A stretch of DNA of 64,000 nucleotides from Callipepla californica brunnescens (GCA_023055505.1 JALIRH010000095.1:1054001-1118000); one strand, 5' to 3'; shown: positions 33,112-47,034, counted from the first letter of the stretch. The notes: generated from the letters alone by a model not told the origin. Made by a program: numbers and translations.

Positions 33112-36100
33112 TTGCTGCCCCATAGCTGCCCCATAGCCTCGCCATAGCTTCCTCTTAGCTGCCCCACTGCAGCCCCATAGCTGCCTCACTGCTGCCCCAT
33201 CGCTGACCCACTACTGCCTCACTGCTGCCCCATAGCTTCCCAATAGCTGCCTCACCGTTGCCGCATATCTGCCCCATAGCCTCCCCACAGCCTCCTCATA
33301 GCTACCCAATAGCTGCCTCACTGGTGCACCATAGCTGCCCCAGAGCCTCGCCATAGCCTCATCATAGCTGCCCCACTGCTGCCCCATTGCTACCTCCCTG
33401 CTGCCCCATAGCCGCCCCATGGCTGTCTAATACCCGCCCCATAACTGCCCTATAGCCTCCCCGTAGCCTCCTCATAGCTGTCTCACTGCTACCCCATAGC
33501 TGCCTCATAGCCGCCCCATAGCCACCCCATAGCTTCCTCACTGCTGCCCCATAGCTGCTCCATAGCCTCCCCATAGCCTCCTCAGAGCTGCCCCATAGCT
33601 GCCCTATAGCCTCCTCATAGCTGTCCCACTGCTGCCCCATAGCTGCCCCGTGGCTGCCTCATAGCTGTCAAACTGCTGCCCCATTGACGCCCCATAGCTT
33701 CCTCACTGATGCACCATAGCTGCCCCATAGCCTCCCCATAGCCTCTTTATAGCTGCCCCACTGCTGCCCCTTAGATGCCCAATGGCTGCCTCATAGCCGC
33801 CCCGTAGCTGCCCCACTGCTGCCCCATAGCCTCCCCATAGCCTCTTTATAGCTGCCTCACTTCTGCCCCACAGCCGCCCCATGGCTGCCTCATACCTGCC
33901 CCATAGCTGCCTCATAGCCGCTCCATAGCTGCTGCATAGGCTCCTCGGAGCTGCCCCATAGCTTCCTCAATGCGGCCCCAGAGCTGCCCAACTGCAGCCC
34001 CATGCTTGCCTCATAGCTTTTCCATAGCTGCCCCATAGCCTCCCCATAGCCGCCCCATAGCTGCCTCACTGCATCTTCATAGCTGCCCCGTAGTCTCCCC
34101 ATAGCCTCCTCATACCTGTCCCATCGCTGCCTCTCTGCTGCCCCATAGTTGCCCCGTAGCCTCCTCATAGCTACCCCACTACTGCCCCATACCTGCCCCA
34201 CTGCTGCTACATATCCACCCCATAGATGTCTCACTGGTGTCCCATTGCCACCCCATGGCTGCCTAATAGCCGCCCCATTGCTGCCCCACTGCTGCCCCAT
34301 AGCTGCACCATGGCTGCCTCATAGCTGTCCAATACCTGCCCTATAGCCTACCCATAGCCTCCTCATAGCTCTCTCACTGCTTCCCCATAGTTGCCCCATG
34401 GCTGCCTTGTAGCCGCCCCATAGCTGGTCCATAGCCTCCTCTTAGCTGCCCCACTGCTGCCCCATAGCCGTTTGATGGCTGCCCCATGGCTACCCCATAG
34501 CTGCCCCACTTCTGCCCCATAGCCTCCCCATAGTCTCCTCATAGCTGCCTCACTGCTGCCCCATAGCTGCCTCATAACTGCAAAACTGCTGCCCCATTGC
34601 CGCCTCGTAGCTTCCTCACTGATGCACAATAGCTGCCCCATAGCCTCCCCATAGCTTCCTCTTAGCTGCCCCACTGCAGCCCCATAGCTGCAGCACTTAT
34701 GCCCCATAGCTGACCCACTACTGCCTCACTGCTGCCCCATAGCCTCCCCATAGCTGCCTCACTGCTGCCCCTAGCTGCCTCACTGGTGCCCCAGACGTAC
34801 CCCATGGCTGCCCCATAGCCTCCCCATAGCTGCCTCACTGGTGCCACAGACGTACCCCATGGCTGCCTCATAGCCGCCCCATAGCTGCCCCATTACTGCC
34901 CCATAGCCTCCCCATACTTGCCCCATAGCTGTCTCACTGCTGCCCCATAGCCACCCCATAGCTGCCTCCCTGCTCCACCATAGCTTCCCTATGTCTGCCT
35001 CATCGCCACCCCATAGCTGCCTCATAACCTCTCGATATCTGCTCCATAGCTGCCCCACTGCTGCCCCATACCTGCCCCATAGCCTCCCCATAGCCGTCCC
35101 ATAGCTGCCTCACTGCTGCCCCATGGTGCCCAATAGCTGCCCAATAGCTGCCCCACTACTGCCCCATAGCCGCTCTATAGCTGCCTCATCGGCTTCCCAT
35201 AGCCTCCTCATAGCTGCCTCATTGCTGCCTCACTGCTGCCCAATAGCTGCCCCATAGCCTCCCCATAGTCTCCTCATAGTTGCCCCACTGCTGCCCCATA
35301 GACGCCCCATAGCTGCCTCACTGCTGCTTCATAGCTGCCCCATAGCCTCCCAATTGCCTCCTCTTAGCTGCCACACCGCTGCCCCAGAGCTGCTTGATAA
35401 GTGCCTCATACCTGTCCCATAGCTGCCTCACTGCTGCCCCATAGCCTCCTCATAGCCTCCTCATATCTGCCCCACTGCTGCTCCATATCCGCCCCATAGC
35501 TGCCCGACTGCTGCCCCGTAGCCTCCCCATAGCTGCCTCACTGGTGCCCCAAAACTGCCTCACTGCTGCCCCATAGCCTCCCCATAGCCTCCTCATAGCT
35601 GCCCAACTGCTGCCCCATAGCTGCCTCACTGCTTCCCCACTACTGCCCCATAGCCTCCTCATAGCTACCTCATATCTGCCCCACTGCTGCTCCATATCCG
35701 CCCCATAGCTGCCCGACTGCTGCCCCGTAGCCTCCCCATAGCTGCCTCACTGGTGCCCCAAAACTGCCTCACTGCTGCCCCATAGCCTCCCCATAGCCTC
35801 CTCATAGCTGCCCAACTGCTGCCCCATAGCTGCCTCACTGCTTCCCCACTACTGCCCCATAGCCTCCTCATAGCTACCTCATAGCTGCCTCACTTCTGCC
35901 CCTTACCTGCCCCACTACTTCCCCATAGCTGCCCCACTAATGCCCCATAGCTGCCCCATAGCCTCTCCTGAGCCGCCACATAGCTGCCTCACTACTGCCC
36001 CATAGCTGCCCAACTGCTGCCTCATAGCTGCCAAACTACTGCCCCATAGCCGCCCCAAAGCTGTTTCAAATCTGCTCCATAGCTGCCCCATAGCCTCCTC

Positions 36101-38755
36101 ATAGCTGTTCTATAGCTAGCTCACTGCTGCCCCATAGCTGCCCCATAGCCTCCCTATAGCTTCCTCTTAGATGCCCCACTGCGGCCCCATAGCTGCAGCA
36201 CTAATGCCCCATAGCTGACCCACTACTGCCTCACTGCTGCCCCATAGCTTCTCAATAGCTACCTCAACGTTGCCACATATCTGCCCCATAGCCTCCCCAC
36301 AGCCTCTTCATAGCTACCCAATAGCTGCCTCACTGGTGCACCATAGCTGCCCCAGAGCCTCGCCATAGCCTCATCATAGCTGCTCCACTGCTGCCCCATT
36401 GCTACCTCCCTGCTGCCCCATAGCCGCCCCATGGCTGCCTAATAGCCGCCCAATAGCTGCCCCACTGCTGCCCCATTGATGCCTTATATCTGCCCGACTA
36501 CTGCCACATAGCCACTATATACCTGCCCCATAGCCTCCCCATAGCCTCCTCAAAGCTGCCCCATAGCTGCCCTCTAGCCTCCTCATAGCTGTCCCACTGC
36601 TGTCCCATAGCTGCCCCGTGACTGCCTCATAGCTGTCAAACTGCTGCCCTAAAGACGCCCCATAGCTTCCTCACTGATGCACCATAGCTGCCGCACAGCC
36701 TCTCCATAGCCTCTTTATAGCTGCCCAACTGCTGCCCCATAGCTGCCTCACTGCTTCCCCACTACTGCCCAATAGCTACCCCATAGCTGCCTCACTGCTG
36801 CCCCATATCTGCCCCACTACTTCCCCATAGCTGCCCCACTAATGCCCCATAGCTGCCCCATAGCCTCTCCTGAGCTGCCACATAGCTGCCTCACTACTGC
36901 CCCAACTGCTGCCCAACTGCTGCCTCATAGCTGCCAAACTACTGCCCCACAGCCGCCCCAAAGCTGTTTCAAATCTGCTCCATAGCTGCCCCATGGCTGC
37001 CTTATAGCCGCACCATAGCTGCTTCACTGCTGCCACATATCTGCCCCATAGCCGCCTCATAACTGCCTCACTGCTGCTTCATAGCCGCCCCATAGCCTCC
37101 TCATAGCCTCCTCATATCTGCCCCACTGCTGCCACATAGCTGTCTTACTACTGCCCCATACCTGCCCCACTGCTGCTCCATATCCGCCCCATAGCTGCCC
37201 GACTGCTGCCCCATATCTGCCCCATAGCCTCCTCATAGCTGTTCTAAAGCTAGCTCAATGCTGTCCGATAGCTGCCCCATAGCCTCCCCATAGCCTCCTC
37301 TTAACTGCCCCACTCGGCCCCATAGCTGCAGCACTAATGCCCCATAGCTGACCGACTACTCCCTCATTGCTGCCCCATAGCTTCCCCATAGCTACCTCAC
37401 CGTTGCCACATATCTACCCCATATCCTCCCCACAGCCTCCTCAAAGCTACCCCATAGCTGCCTCACTGTTGCACCATAGCTGCCCCATAGCCTCTCCATA
37501 CCCTCCTCATTGCTGCCCCATAGCTGCCCCATAGCTTCCCCACAGCCTCCTCATAACTGTCCCATTGGTGCCCCATAGCTGCCCCATGGCTGCCTCACTG
37601 GTGTACCATAGCTGCCCCATGGCTGCCTCACTGGTGTACCATAGCTGCCCCGTAGACTCACCATAGCCTCATCATAGCTTCCCAACTGCTGCCCCATTGC
37701 TACCTCCCTGCTGCCCTATAGCTGCCCCATAGCTGCTCCATAGCCTCCCCATAGCCTCCTCATAACTGCCCCACTAATGCCCCATAGCTGCCGCACTAAT
37801 GCCCCATATTTGACTCTCTACTCCCTCACTGCTGCCCCGTAGCCTCCCTATAGCTGCCTCACTGGTGCCCCATATCTGCCTCACTGGTGCCCCATAGCTG
37901 CCCCATAGCTTCCCCACAGCCTTCTCATAGCTGCCTCACTACTTCCTCACTGCTGCCCCATAGCTTTCTCATAGCTACCCCATAGCTGCCTCACTGCTGC
38001 CCCATATCTGCCCCACTACTTCCCCATAGCTGCCCCACTAATGCCCCATAGCTGCCACATAGCCTCTTAATAACCATCCCATATCTGCCCCACTGCTGCT
38101 CCATTGCCTCCCCATAACCTCCTCATAGCTGACCCATAGCTGCCCCATAGCTACCTCACTGCTGCCCCATACGTGCCCCATGGCTGCCTAATTCCCGCCC
38201 CATAGCTGCCCCACTGCTGCCTTATATCTGCCCAACTACTGCCACATAGACGTTCTATAGCTGCCCCATAGCCTCCCCTTAGCCTCCTCATAGCTGCCCC
38301 ATAGCTAGCTCTCTGCTGCCACATAGCTTCCCCATAGCCTCCTCATAGCTGTCCCACTGCTGCCCCATAGCTGCCAAAATGCTGCCCCAAAGCCGCCCCA
38401 TAGCTTCCTCACTGATGCACCATAGCTGCCCCATAGCCTCCCATAGCCTCCTTATAGCTGCCTCACTGCTACTCCATAGCTCCATCACTGCTGCCTCATA
38501 GCTGCCCCACTACTGCCTCATAGCTGCTTGATGGCTGCCTAATAGCCGCCCCATACCTGCCCCACTGTTGCCCCATAACTGCCCCATGGCTACCCTTAGA
38601 GCTGCCCCACTTCTGTCCCATAGCTGCCCCATAGCTGCCCCACTGCTGCCCCGTGGCTGCCTCATTTCTGCCCCATACCTGCCTTACTGCAGCCCCATAG
38701 CCGCCCCATAGCCACCCCATAGCTGCCTCATATCCTCCCCATAGCCTCCTCATAG
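33112..38755. repeat. 11-bp-period minisatellite, block 1
   Basis: The basic unit on the plus strand is TGCCCCATAGC, with variants TGCCTCACTGC, CTCCCCATAGC and CTCCTCATAGC. Eleven is not a multiple of three, so three units make eleven codons and every frame gives the same peptide pattern (MGQLWGSYGAA on the minus strand). That explains the many 60-136-residue ORFs, which are not genes. Longer blocks are duplicated within it, for example around 33200-33460 and 36230-36440. Confidence 0.95.
35462..35879. repeat. Tandem 209-bp duplication inside the minisatellite
   Basis: The sequence from 35462 repeats from 35671 with no difference noticed by eye over about 205 bp. The period of 209 is 19 times 11, so the phase is preserved. 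Confidence 0.8.
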
Positions 38756-39197
38756 ATGTTACAAGTGCTAGGGGAAAAAAGAGAGCGCCGCGCGGCCCCG
38801 GAATCCTGCCCCGCCCCTCCCCCGCTGCCGCTGCCGCTGCCGCTGCCCCTGCCCAGCCCCACCCCTAAAGCTCACAGTGCCTCCCGTACAGCCGCCGCCG
38901 CCGCTCCAACGTGCGGTTTCCGCGGCAACGGAGCCGCCGCCGCCGCCGCCGCTCCAACGCGCGGTTTCCGCAGTTTCCGCAGTTTCCGCGGTTCCCACGG
39001 CAACGGAGCCGCCGCCGCCGCCGCCGCTCCAACGCGCGGTTTCCGCGGTTTCCGCGGCGCCGCCACCGCCGCCGCCATAGTACTCCACCGCTCCGTTCAT
39101 CTGCGGGGGGGGGGACTTCCGTTTCCGGCTTCCGGGACCGGCGCACGCGTAGTGCTATTCCCAGAGCCGCGCGCAGTGGGGGTGGGGCTGTTCGGCC
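38756..39197 (+). promoter_or_regulatory. CpG island promoter of SGF29 exon 1
   Basis: This GC-rich, CpG-dense segment interrupts the minisatellite. It carries (CCGCTG)n and (GCC)n runs and about three tandem copies of a unit with GCTCCAACGCGCGGTTTCCGCGG and GGCAACGGAG. The CGGTTCCCACGGCAACGG part resembles an RFX X-box. ETS-type CTTCCGG lies near 39129. No TATA box is seen, as is usual for a housekeeping gene. Confidence 0.7.
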
Positions 39198-39273
39198 ATG
39201 GCGTTGGCGGGGGGGGAGGTCGCGCAACGTGGAGCTCCTGGGGGAGCTACAGCGGCTGCTCGCGCACACGCAG
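39198..39273 (+). pseudogene. SGF29: SGF29 exon 1 with one extra G
   Basis: SGF29 is the SAGA-complex subunit whose tandem Tudor domain binds H3K4me2/3. The ATG is in a good context (GGCCATGG). The downstream peptide RNVELLGELQRLLAHTQ, ending exactly at a GTGGGA donor, matches the SGF29 N-terminus (ELLTELHQLIKQTQ in human), which also ends its first exon there. The ATG frame and the helix frame differ by one base. The eight-G run at 39209-39216 lies between them, and with seven Gs the exon would be 25 codons, the human length. The extra G is therefore a frameshift or a sequencing/assembly error. Confidence 0.75.
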
Positions 39274-39611
39274 GTGGGAAAGGGGAGGGGGGGAGGAGTG
39301 GGGTGGCGGAGGGAGAAGGGGGGAATAGGGTGTGGGTGGGGTGGGGCGGAGTTGGGTGAGGGACGGGGATGTGGGGCTGGGGTTGGGGCTAATGGGGCTC
39401 GATGCTCGGTTCTAAGTCCGGGTGCTCAGTTAGGGGTCTGAAGGCTCTGTTATGGGGCTGGGGCTGCAGATGTGGGGTCGGGGTTATGGGGCTGGGGTCG
39501 GGGTTGTGGGTCCGGGGCCGTCGATGTGGGGGAGGGATCAGCCAGTCCTCATTGGTGGGCAACCATGGAAGGGGCGAGGACTCCAACAAAAGAAGCGGGG
39601 GGAAACCAGCA
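39274..39611 (+). other. SGF29 intron 1 start
   Basis: G-rich sequence with GGGGCTGGGGTCGGGGTT-type repeats follows the donor. No further exon is seen before the minisatellite resumes at about 39612. Confidence 0.6.
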
Positions 39612-42600
39612 GCCCCACTGCTGCCCCATAGCCTCCTCATAGCTGCCCCACTGCAGCCCCATAGCTGCCCCACTGCTGCCCCGCTGCCACCCCATAGCCA
39701 CCCCACTGCTGCCCCATAGCTGCCCCACTACTGCCTCATAGTGGCCCCATAGCCTCCTCAGAGCTGCCCGATAGCTGCCTCATAGCCACCAGATAGCCGC
39801 CCCATAGCTGCTCCATAGCCTCCCCATAGCCTCCTCATAGCTGCAACACTGCTGCACCATAGCTGCTCCATGGCTGTATAATAGCCGCCCGATAGCTGCC
39901 CCACGGCTTCCCAATAGCTGCCCAATAGCTGCCCGACTACTGCCACATAGCCGCTCTATACCTGCCCAATAGCCTCCTCATAGCTGTCCCACTGCAGCCC
40001 CATACCTGCCCCATGGCTGCCCCATTGCTGCCACATAGCCACCCCACTGCTGCCCCATAGCTGCCCCACTACTGCCTCATAGCGGCCTCATAGCCTCCTC
40101 AGAGCTGCCCGATATCTGCATCACTGCTGCCTTAGAGCCGCCCCATAGCTGCCCCACTGCTGCCCCATTGCTGCCTCACTGCAGCCCCATAGCTGCCAAT
40201 GGCTGCCCCATAACCTCCTCATAGCTGCCCCACTGCTGCCCCATAGCCGCCCCATAGCTGCCCCACTGCTAACTTATAGTTGCCCCACTACTGCCCCATA
40301 GCTTCCCCACTGCTGCTCCACAGCCGCCCCAAAGCCTGCTCATAGCTGCCCCACTGCTGCCCCATATCTGCCTCATGGCTGCCTCATAGCCGCACCATAG
40401 CTGCCCCACTGCTGCCCCGTGTCTGCCTCATGGCTGCCTCATAGCCGCACCATAGCTGCCCCACTGCTGTCCCATAGCTGCCCTATAGCTTCCTCGTAGC
40501 TGCCCCACTGCTGCCCCATAGATGCAAAATGGCTGCCTCATAGCCGCTCCGTAGCTGCCCCACTGCTGCCCTATAGCATTTCCATAGCCTCTTCATAGCT
40601 GCCTCACTGCTGCCCCACAGCCACCCCATGGCTGCCTCATACCTGCCCCATAGCTGCCTCCTAGCCGCTCCATACATGCCCCATAGTCTCCCTATAGCGT
40701 CCTCATTGCTGCCCCACTACTGCCCCATAGCTGCCCCACTACTGCGTTATTGCTGCCCCACTGCTGCCCCATAGCTGCCCCATAACGTCCTCATAGCTGC
40801 CCCATACCTGCCCCATACCTGCCTCACTGCTGCCCAATAGGTGCCCAAAGGCTGCCTAATAGCCGCCCCATAGCTGCCCCACTGCTTCCCAATAGCTGCC
40901 TTATATCTGCCCGACTGCTGCCCCATAGCTGCCTCATAGCCTCCCCATAGTCTCCTCATAGTTGCCCACACTGCTGCCCCATAGCCTTCCCATAGCTGCC
41001 TTAGCTGCCCCACTGCTGCCCCATATCTGCCCCATAGCCTCCTCAAGGCCTCCTCATAGCTAACCCATAGCTGCCTCACTCGTGCCCCATAGCTGCCTCT
41101 CTGCTGCCCCATAGCTGCCCCATAGCCTCCTCATAGCTGCCTCACTGCTGCCCCATATCTGCCCAACTTCTGCCTAATTGCTGCCTCACTGCTGCACCAT
41201 AGCTGCCCTACGGCTGCCTCATAGTTGCCCCATAGCTGTCTCATAGCCACCCGATAGCTGCCTCCATAGCCTTCTCGTAGCTTCCTTACTGCTGCCCCAT
41301 AGCTGCACCGTGGCTGCCCCATAACTGCACCGTGGCTGCCTCATAGCCGTTACATATCTGCCCCATAGCCTCCCCATAGCCTCCCCATAGCTTCCTCATA
41401 GCTGCCTCACTGCTACCCCATAGCTCCCTCGCTGCTTCCCCATAGGTGCCCCATGGCTACCTCATAGCTGCCCCACTGCTGTCCCATAGCTGCCCCATGG
41501 CTGCCTCATAGCCACCCCATAGCTGACCCACTGCTGCCTCATAGCCACCCCATAGCTGACCCACCGCTGCCTCATAGCTGCTCCACTACTGCCCCATAGC
41601 TGCCTCACTGGTTTCTCATACCTACCCCATGGCTGCCTCATAACCTCACCATAGCTGCCCCACTACTGCCCCATAGCCACCCCGTCGCTGCCCCATAGCC
41701 TCCCCATACTTGCCCCATATCTGTCTCACTGCTGCCCCATAGCTGCCCCATGGCTGCCCCATAGCCGCCCCGTAGCCTCAAAGCTGCCCCACTGCTGCCC
41801 CATGGCTGCCTCTTTGTTGCCCCATACCTGCCCCACTGCTGCCCTATATCCACCCCATAGCTGCCTCACTTCTGCCCCATAACTGCCTCATATCCTCCCC
41901 ATAGCCTCCTCATAGATGCCTCACTGCTACACAATAGCTGCCCCACAGCTGCCCCATAGCTGCCTCACTGCAGCCCCATAGCTACTTTTTGTCTGCCTCA
42001 AAGATGCCCCATAGCTTCCTCATGGCCTTCCCATAGTCTCATCATAGCTGCCCCACTGCTGCCCCATAGCTGCCTTACTACTGCCCCTTGCTGCCCCAAG
42101 GCTCGCTTATAGCTACACCATAGCTGTTTCACTACTGCCACATAGCTGCCCCATGGCTGCCCCATAGCTGCTCAACTGCTGCCCCATAGTCGCCCCATAG
42201 CTGCCCCACTGCTGCCCCATACCTGCTTCATAGCCTCCCCATAGTCTCCTCCTGCTACCCCACTGCTGCCCCATAGCTGCTCCATAGCCTCTCAAGAGAC
42301 TCCTCATAGCTGCCCCACTTCAGCCCCATAGCCGCCCCATAGCTGCCTCACTGCTGCCCCATTGCCACCCCATGGCTGCCTAATAGCCGCCCCATAGCTG
42401 TCCCACTGCTGCCCCATAGCTGCCTTATAGGTGCCCCACTACTGCCACATTGCCGCTCTATAGCTGCCCCATAGCCACCCCATAGCTGCCCCCATAGCCT
42501 TCTCAATAGCTTCCTTACTGCTGCCCATAGCTGCCCCACTGCTGCCCCATAGCTGCACCGTGGCTGCCCCATAGCCTCCCCATAGCCTCATCATAGCTGC

Positions 42601-43200
42601 CTCACTGCTACCCCATAGCTCCCTCGCTGCTTCCCCATAGCTGCCCCATGGCTACCTCATAGCTGCCCCATAGCTGCCCCACTACTGCCCCATAGCCACC
42701 CCATAGCTGCCTCACTGCTCCCCCATAGCTACATTTTGTCTGCCTCAGAGCTGCCCCATCGCTTCCCCATGGCCTTCCCATAGCCTCGTCATAGCTGCCA
42801 AACTACTGACCCATAGCTGCTTCACTACTGCCCCATAGCTGCCCAATGGCTTCCCCATAGCCGCCCTATAGCTGCCCAACTACTGCCCCATAGCCTCCCC
42901 ATAGCTGCCTCACTGCTCCCCCATAGCTGCCCCATGTCTGCCTCATCGCCGCCCCATAGCTGCCCCATAGCCTCTCGATAGCTGACCCATAGCTGCCCCA
43001 TAGCCTCCTCATAGCTGCCTCACTGCTGCCTGATTGCTGCCTCACTTCTGCCCCATAGCTGCCCAATGGCTTCCTCATAGCCGCCCCATAGCTGCCCCAC
43101 TGCTGCCCCATAGCTGCCTTATAGCTGCCCTACTACTGCCCCATAGCTGCCCCACTGCTGCCCAATAGCTGCCCCATAGCTTCCCCATAGCCTCCTCATA
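39612..43200. repeat. 11-bp-period minisatellite, block 2
   Basis: The same TGCCCCATAGC family as block 1 and in the same orientation. The minus-strand ORFs are repeat-derived. I found no SGF29 exons in it. Confidence 0.95.
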
Positions 43201-45520
43201 CCTTTCTTTTCTCTTATTCTGGCATTCTGACATTCTGACATTCTGACATTCTGAGATACTCTCATTGTCACATTGCAACATTGTTACATTCTAATATTCT
43301 CCCATTCTGAACTTCTGGAATTATGACAACCTGCCGTTGTGACATTCTCCCATTCTGACATTATGACATTCTCATATTCTCACATTCTGAAGTTCTGGCA
43401 TTATGACAACCTGCCCTTGTGCTATTTTCACATTCTGACATTCTGACATTCTAGCATTGTGACATAGTGACATTCTGGAATTGTGACAACCAGTCATTCT
43501 GACATTCTGTCATTGTGATACTCTCACATTCTGCTATTGTGACATTCAGATATTTGGACATTCTGAAATTCTGGAATTGTGACATTCTGAAATTCTGGAA
43601 ATGTGACAATCTGTCATTCTCACATTGTGACAATGCAAAATTCTGATACTGTGAAATTCTGACTCTCTCTCATTGTGACATTGTGAGATTCTCACATCGT
43701 GGCATTGTGGCATTCTCACTTTCTCACATTCTGACATGTTAACATTGTGACATTCTAACATTCTCTCATTGTGATTTTCGGCCATATTTATCATCTGACA
43801 TTGTGACGTTCTGTCACAGTCATATGTTGTCATTGTGACATTCTATCTTCATGACATACTGATATTGTGACTTTGTGGCATTGTGATACACTGACATTCT
43901 GAAATTGTGGCAATCTGTCATTGTGACTCTGTGACATTCTCCAATTCTGACATTCTCACATTCTAACGTTCTCACATTGTGTCATTCGGTCATTGTCATA
44001 TTCTCACTTTCTGATATTCTCTCATTGTGATATCGTGACGTTGTGACAATTTGACATTCTGACATTAAGACATTCCGACATCATGAGATTCTCTCTTTCT
44101 CTCATTCTGACATTTTGACATTGTGACATTCTCACTTTCTCATATTCTGCCATTCTGATATTCTGGCATTGTGACATTCTGAGATACTCACATTGTAACA
44201 TTGTGACATTGTGACATTCTAATATTCTCACCTTCTGAAGTTCTGGCATTATGACGATCTGCCATTGTGATATTCTCACTTTCTGATATTATGACATTCT
44301 AGCGTTGTGACATAGTGAAATTGTGACATTGTGACATTCAGACATGTTGACATTCTGAAATTCTGGAATTGTGACAACCTGTCATTCTCACATTGTGACA
44401 ATGCAACATTCTGATATTGTGACATGATGACATTGTGACACTGTGACATTCTGAAATTCTAACTCTCCCTCATTCTGACGTTCAGACATTCTCACATTGT
44501 GACATTGTAAAACTCTGACTCTCTCTCATGGTGACATTCAGACATTCACACATTTTGACATTCTGACATTCTGACATTCTGGCATTCTGACATTCTCACA
44601 ATGTGTCATTCGGTCATTGTCATATTCTCACTTTCTGATATTCTCTCATTGTGATATTGTGACGTTGTGACAATTTGACATTCTGACGTTAAGACATTCT
44701 GACATCATGACATTCTCTCTTTCCCTCATTCTGACATTTTGACATTGTGACATTCTGAGATACTCTCATGGTGACATTGTGACATTGTGGCATTCTAATA
44801 TTCTCACCTTCTGATGTTCTGGCATTATGACAATCTGCCATTGTGATGTTCTCACCTTGTGACATTGTGACATTCTAGCATTTTGACAATGCGTCATTCT
44901 GACGTTGTGACATAGTGACATTCTGGAATTTGGAAAATCTTTCATTCTGACATTCTGTCATTGTGACATTCTCAGAATCTGACATTGTGACATTCTGATA
45001 TTTTCACATTCTGAAATTCTGTAATCGTGACAATCTGTCATTCTCCCATTGTGGTATTTGTGACGTTCTTACACTGTTACATATTGATATTCTGACCTTG
45101 AGACATTGCGACATTGTGACATAGTGATATTCTGTCATTCTGACATTTTGACATTCTCACATTCTCACTTTCTTACATTGTGACACTCGGTCATTGTGAT
45201 ATTCTCTCTTTTTCATCTCCTCTTATTGTGACTTTCTGACACAGTCATATTCCCTAATCTTGTAGTTGTGACACAGTGAAGATTTGACATTCTGACATTA
45301 AGACACTCTGACATCATGACATTCTCACTTTCTCCCATTCTGACATGTTGACATTGTTGCATTCTAACATTCTCTCATTGCTATATTCTGACATATTTCT
45401 ATTCTGTCATTGTGGCATTCTCTCACAGACACATGCTGCCATTTTGACATTCTATCATTGTGACATTCTGACATTGTGACATTCTGAGATACTCTCATGG
45501 TGACATTCTGACATTCTAAT

Positions 45521-45853
45521 TGTATGGGAACTGTTGAATCATGGCCTGAACCACTGATTGATCACCTGAGGCAAGCCCTGAGTCAGCTGCAGGGGCACAA
45601 GTGAGTGTGATTGGAAGGGGTGGAGTTTGACTCCACCTCTGCCAAGACCCCATTTAAGGGCTGACCTCCAGCAGGGAAGGTTCTCTTGTTAGAGATCCCT
45701 CCCTTTTGGAGTTATTAGCGAGCCTCGACCATCATCAAGGTGAGCTCCTCTCTTTTCTTCTTGTTTGTATACCATTTTCTTAAGCCTACCTAAAATATAC
45801 CGCCTTTCGCACAATTTCCATGGAGTGCTTTTTTGGGGGTTATTTGCCCTATA
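45521..45853 (+). mobile_element. LTR-like insertion, 333 bp
   Basis: Unique sequence begins TGTATGGGAACTG and ends CCCTATA, flanked by CTAAT on both sides (45516-45520 and 45854-45858), a likely 5-bp target duplication. It has TATA-like CATTTAAGG near 45650. TGTATGGG and CCCTATA are roughly inverted ends. The end is not a classic CA, so boundaries could shift by a few bases. The family is not recognised. Confidence 0.55.
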
Positions 45854-47034
45854 CTAATATTCTGACTTTCTCACATCGTGACATTCAGTCACTGTCATAA
45901 TTCTCACTTTCTGATATTCTCTTACTGTGCTATTGTGGCATTGTGACAAGTTGACATTCTGACTTCATGACATTCTCTCTTTCCCTCATTCTGACATTGT
46001 GACATTGTCACGTTCTGACATTCGGTCGTTGTGATATTCTCACTTTTTCATATTCTCTCTTTGTGACATTGTGACACAGTCATATTCCCTGATTTTGTAA
46101 TTCTGATATTCTGACGTTCTGACATTCTGACATTCTCACAATGTGTCATTCATTCACTGGCATATTCTCACTTTCTGATATTCTCTCATTGTGATATTGT
46201 GACTTTGTGACAATTTGACATTCTGACATCATGACATTCTCTCTTTCCCTCATTCTGATATTCTGACATTGGGACATTCTCACTTTCTCGTATTCTGACA
46301 TTCTGATATATCAATAATCTGTAATTGCGACATTCTCTCATTGTGGCGTTGTGACATTCTCTCATTCTGACACTGAAATTCTGAGATTTGTGATATTGTG
46401 ACGTTCTCATACTGTGACATTCAGGCACTCTCACATTGGTTCATTCTGACATTCTGACGTTATGACATTTTGATGTTGTGACATTCACTCACTCCCATTC
46501 TGGCGTTTTCACATTCTGACATTCTCACAATCTGGCATTCTAAAATTGTGGCCATCTCTCATTGTGACATTCACTCATTCTCACATTCTGATAGTTTGAC
46601 AGTCTCTCTTGGTGACATTTTGAGGTTCTCTCGTTGTGACATTGTGATATTCTGACCTTCTGATGTTCTGACATTTTGACATTATAGCATTGTGACACTC
46701 TGACATTCTCTCCTTGTGACATTCTGACATTCCGATATTTTGACTTTCTCTCATTACCACATTCTGACATTCTGAAACTGTGGGAATCTGTCATTCTGAC
46801 ATTCTGTCATTGTGATATTTGGACTTTGTGACATTTTGACATTTTGAAGTTCTGACATTCTGAGATCCTCTCATTGTGACACTGTGACATTGTCATTCAC
46901 TTGGTGTTATTATCTCTCATTGTGACGTTGTGACATTTTGATATTCCCCGATTTTCTAATTGCGACATTCTGACATTCGGTCATTGTGATGTTCTCACTT
47001 TTTCATATTCTCTCATTGTGACGTTTTGACACAG

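Noticed and set aside
38768..39441. Overlapping 110-190-codon ORFs in the CpG island
   Set aside because: Gly/Ala/Arg-rich translation of (GCC)n; only the exon 1 frame at 39198-39273 has support.
33211..43281. Dozens of minus-strand ORFs with MGQLWGSYGAA repeats
   Set aside because: The 11-bp unit makes every frame open and identical; lengths vary with random unit changes, and there is no start or splice context.
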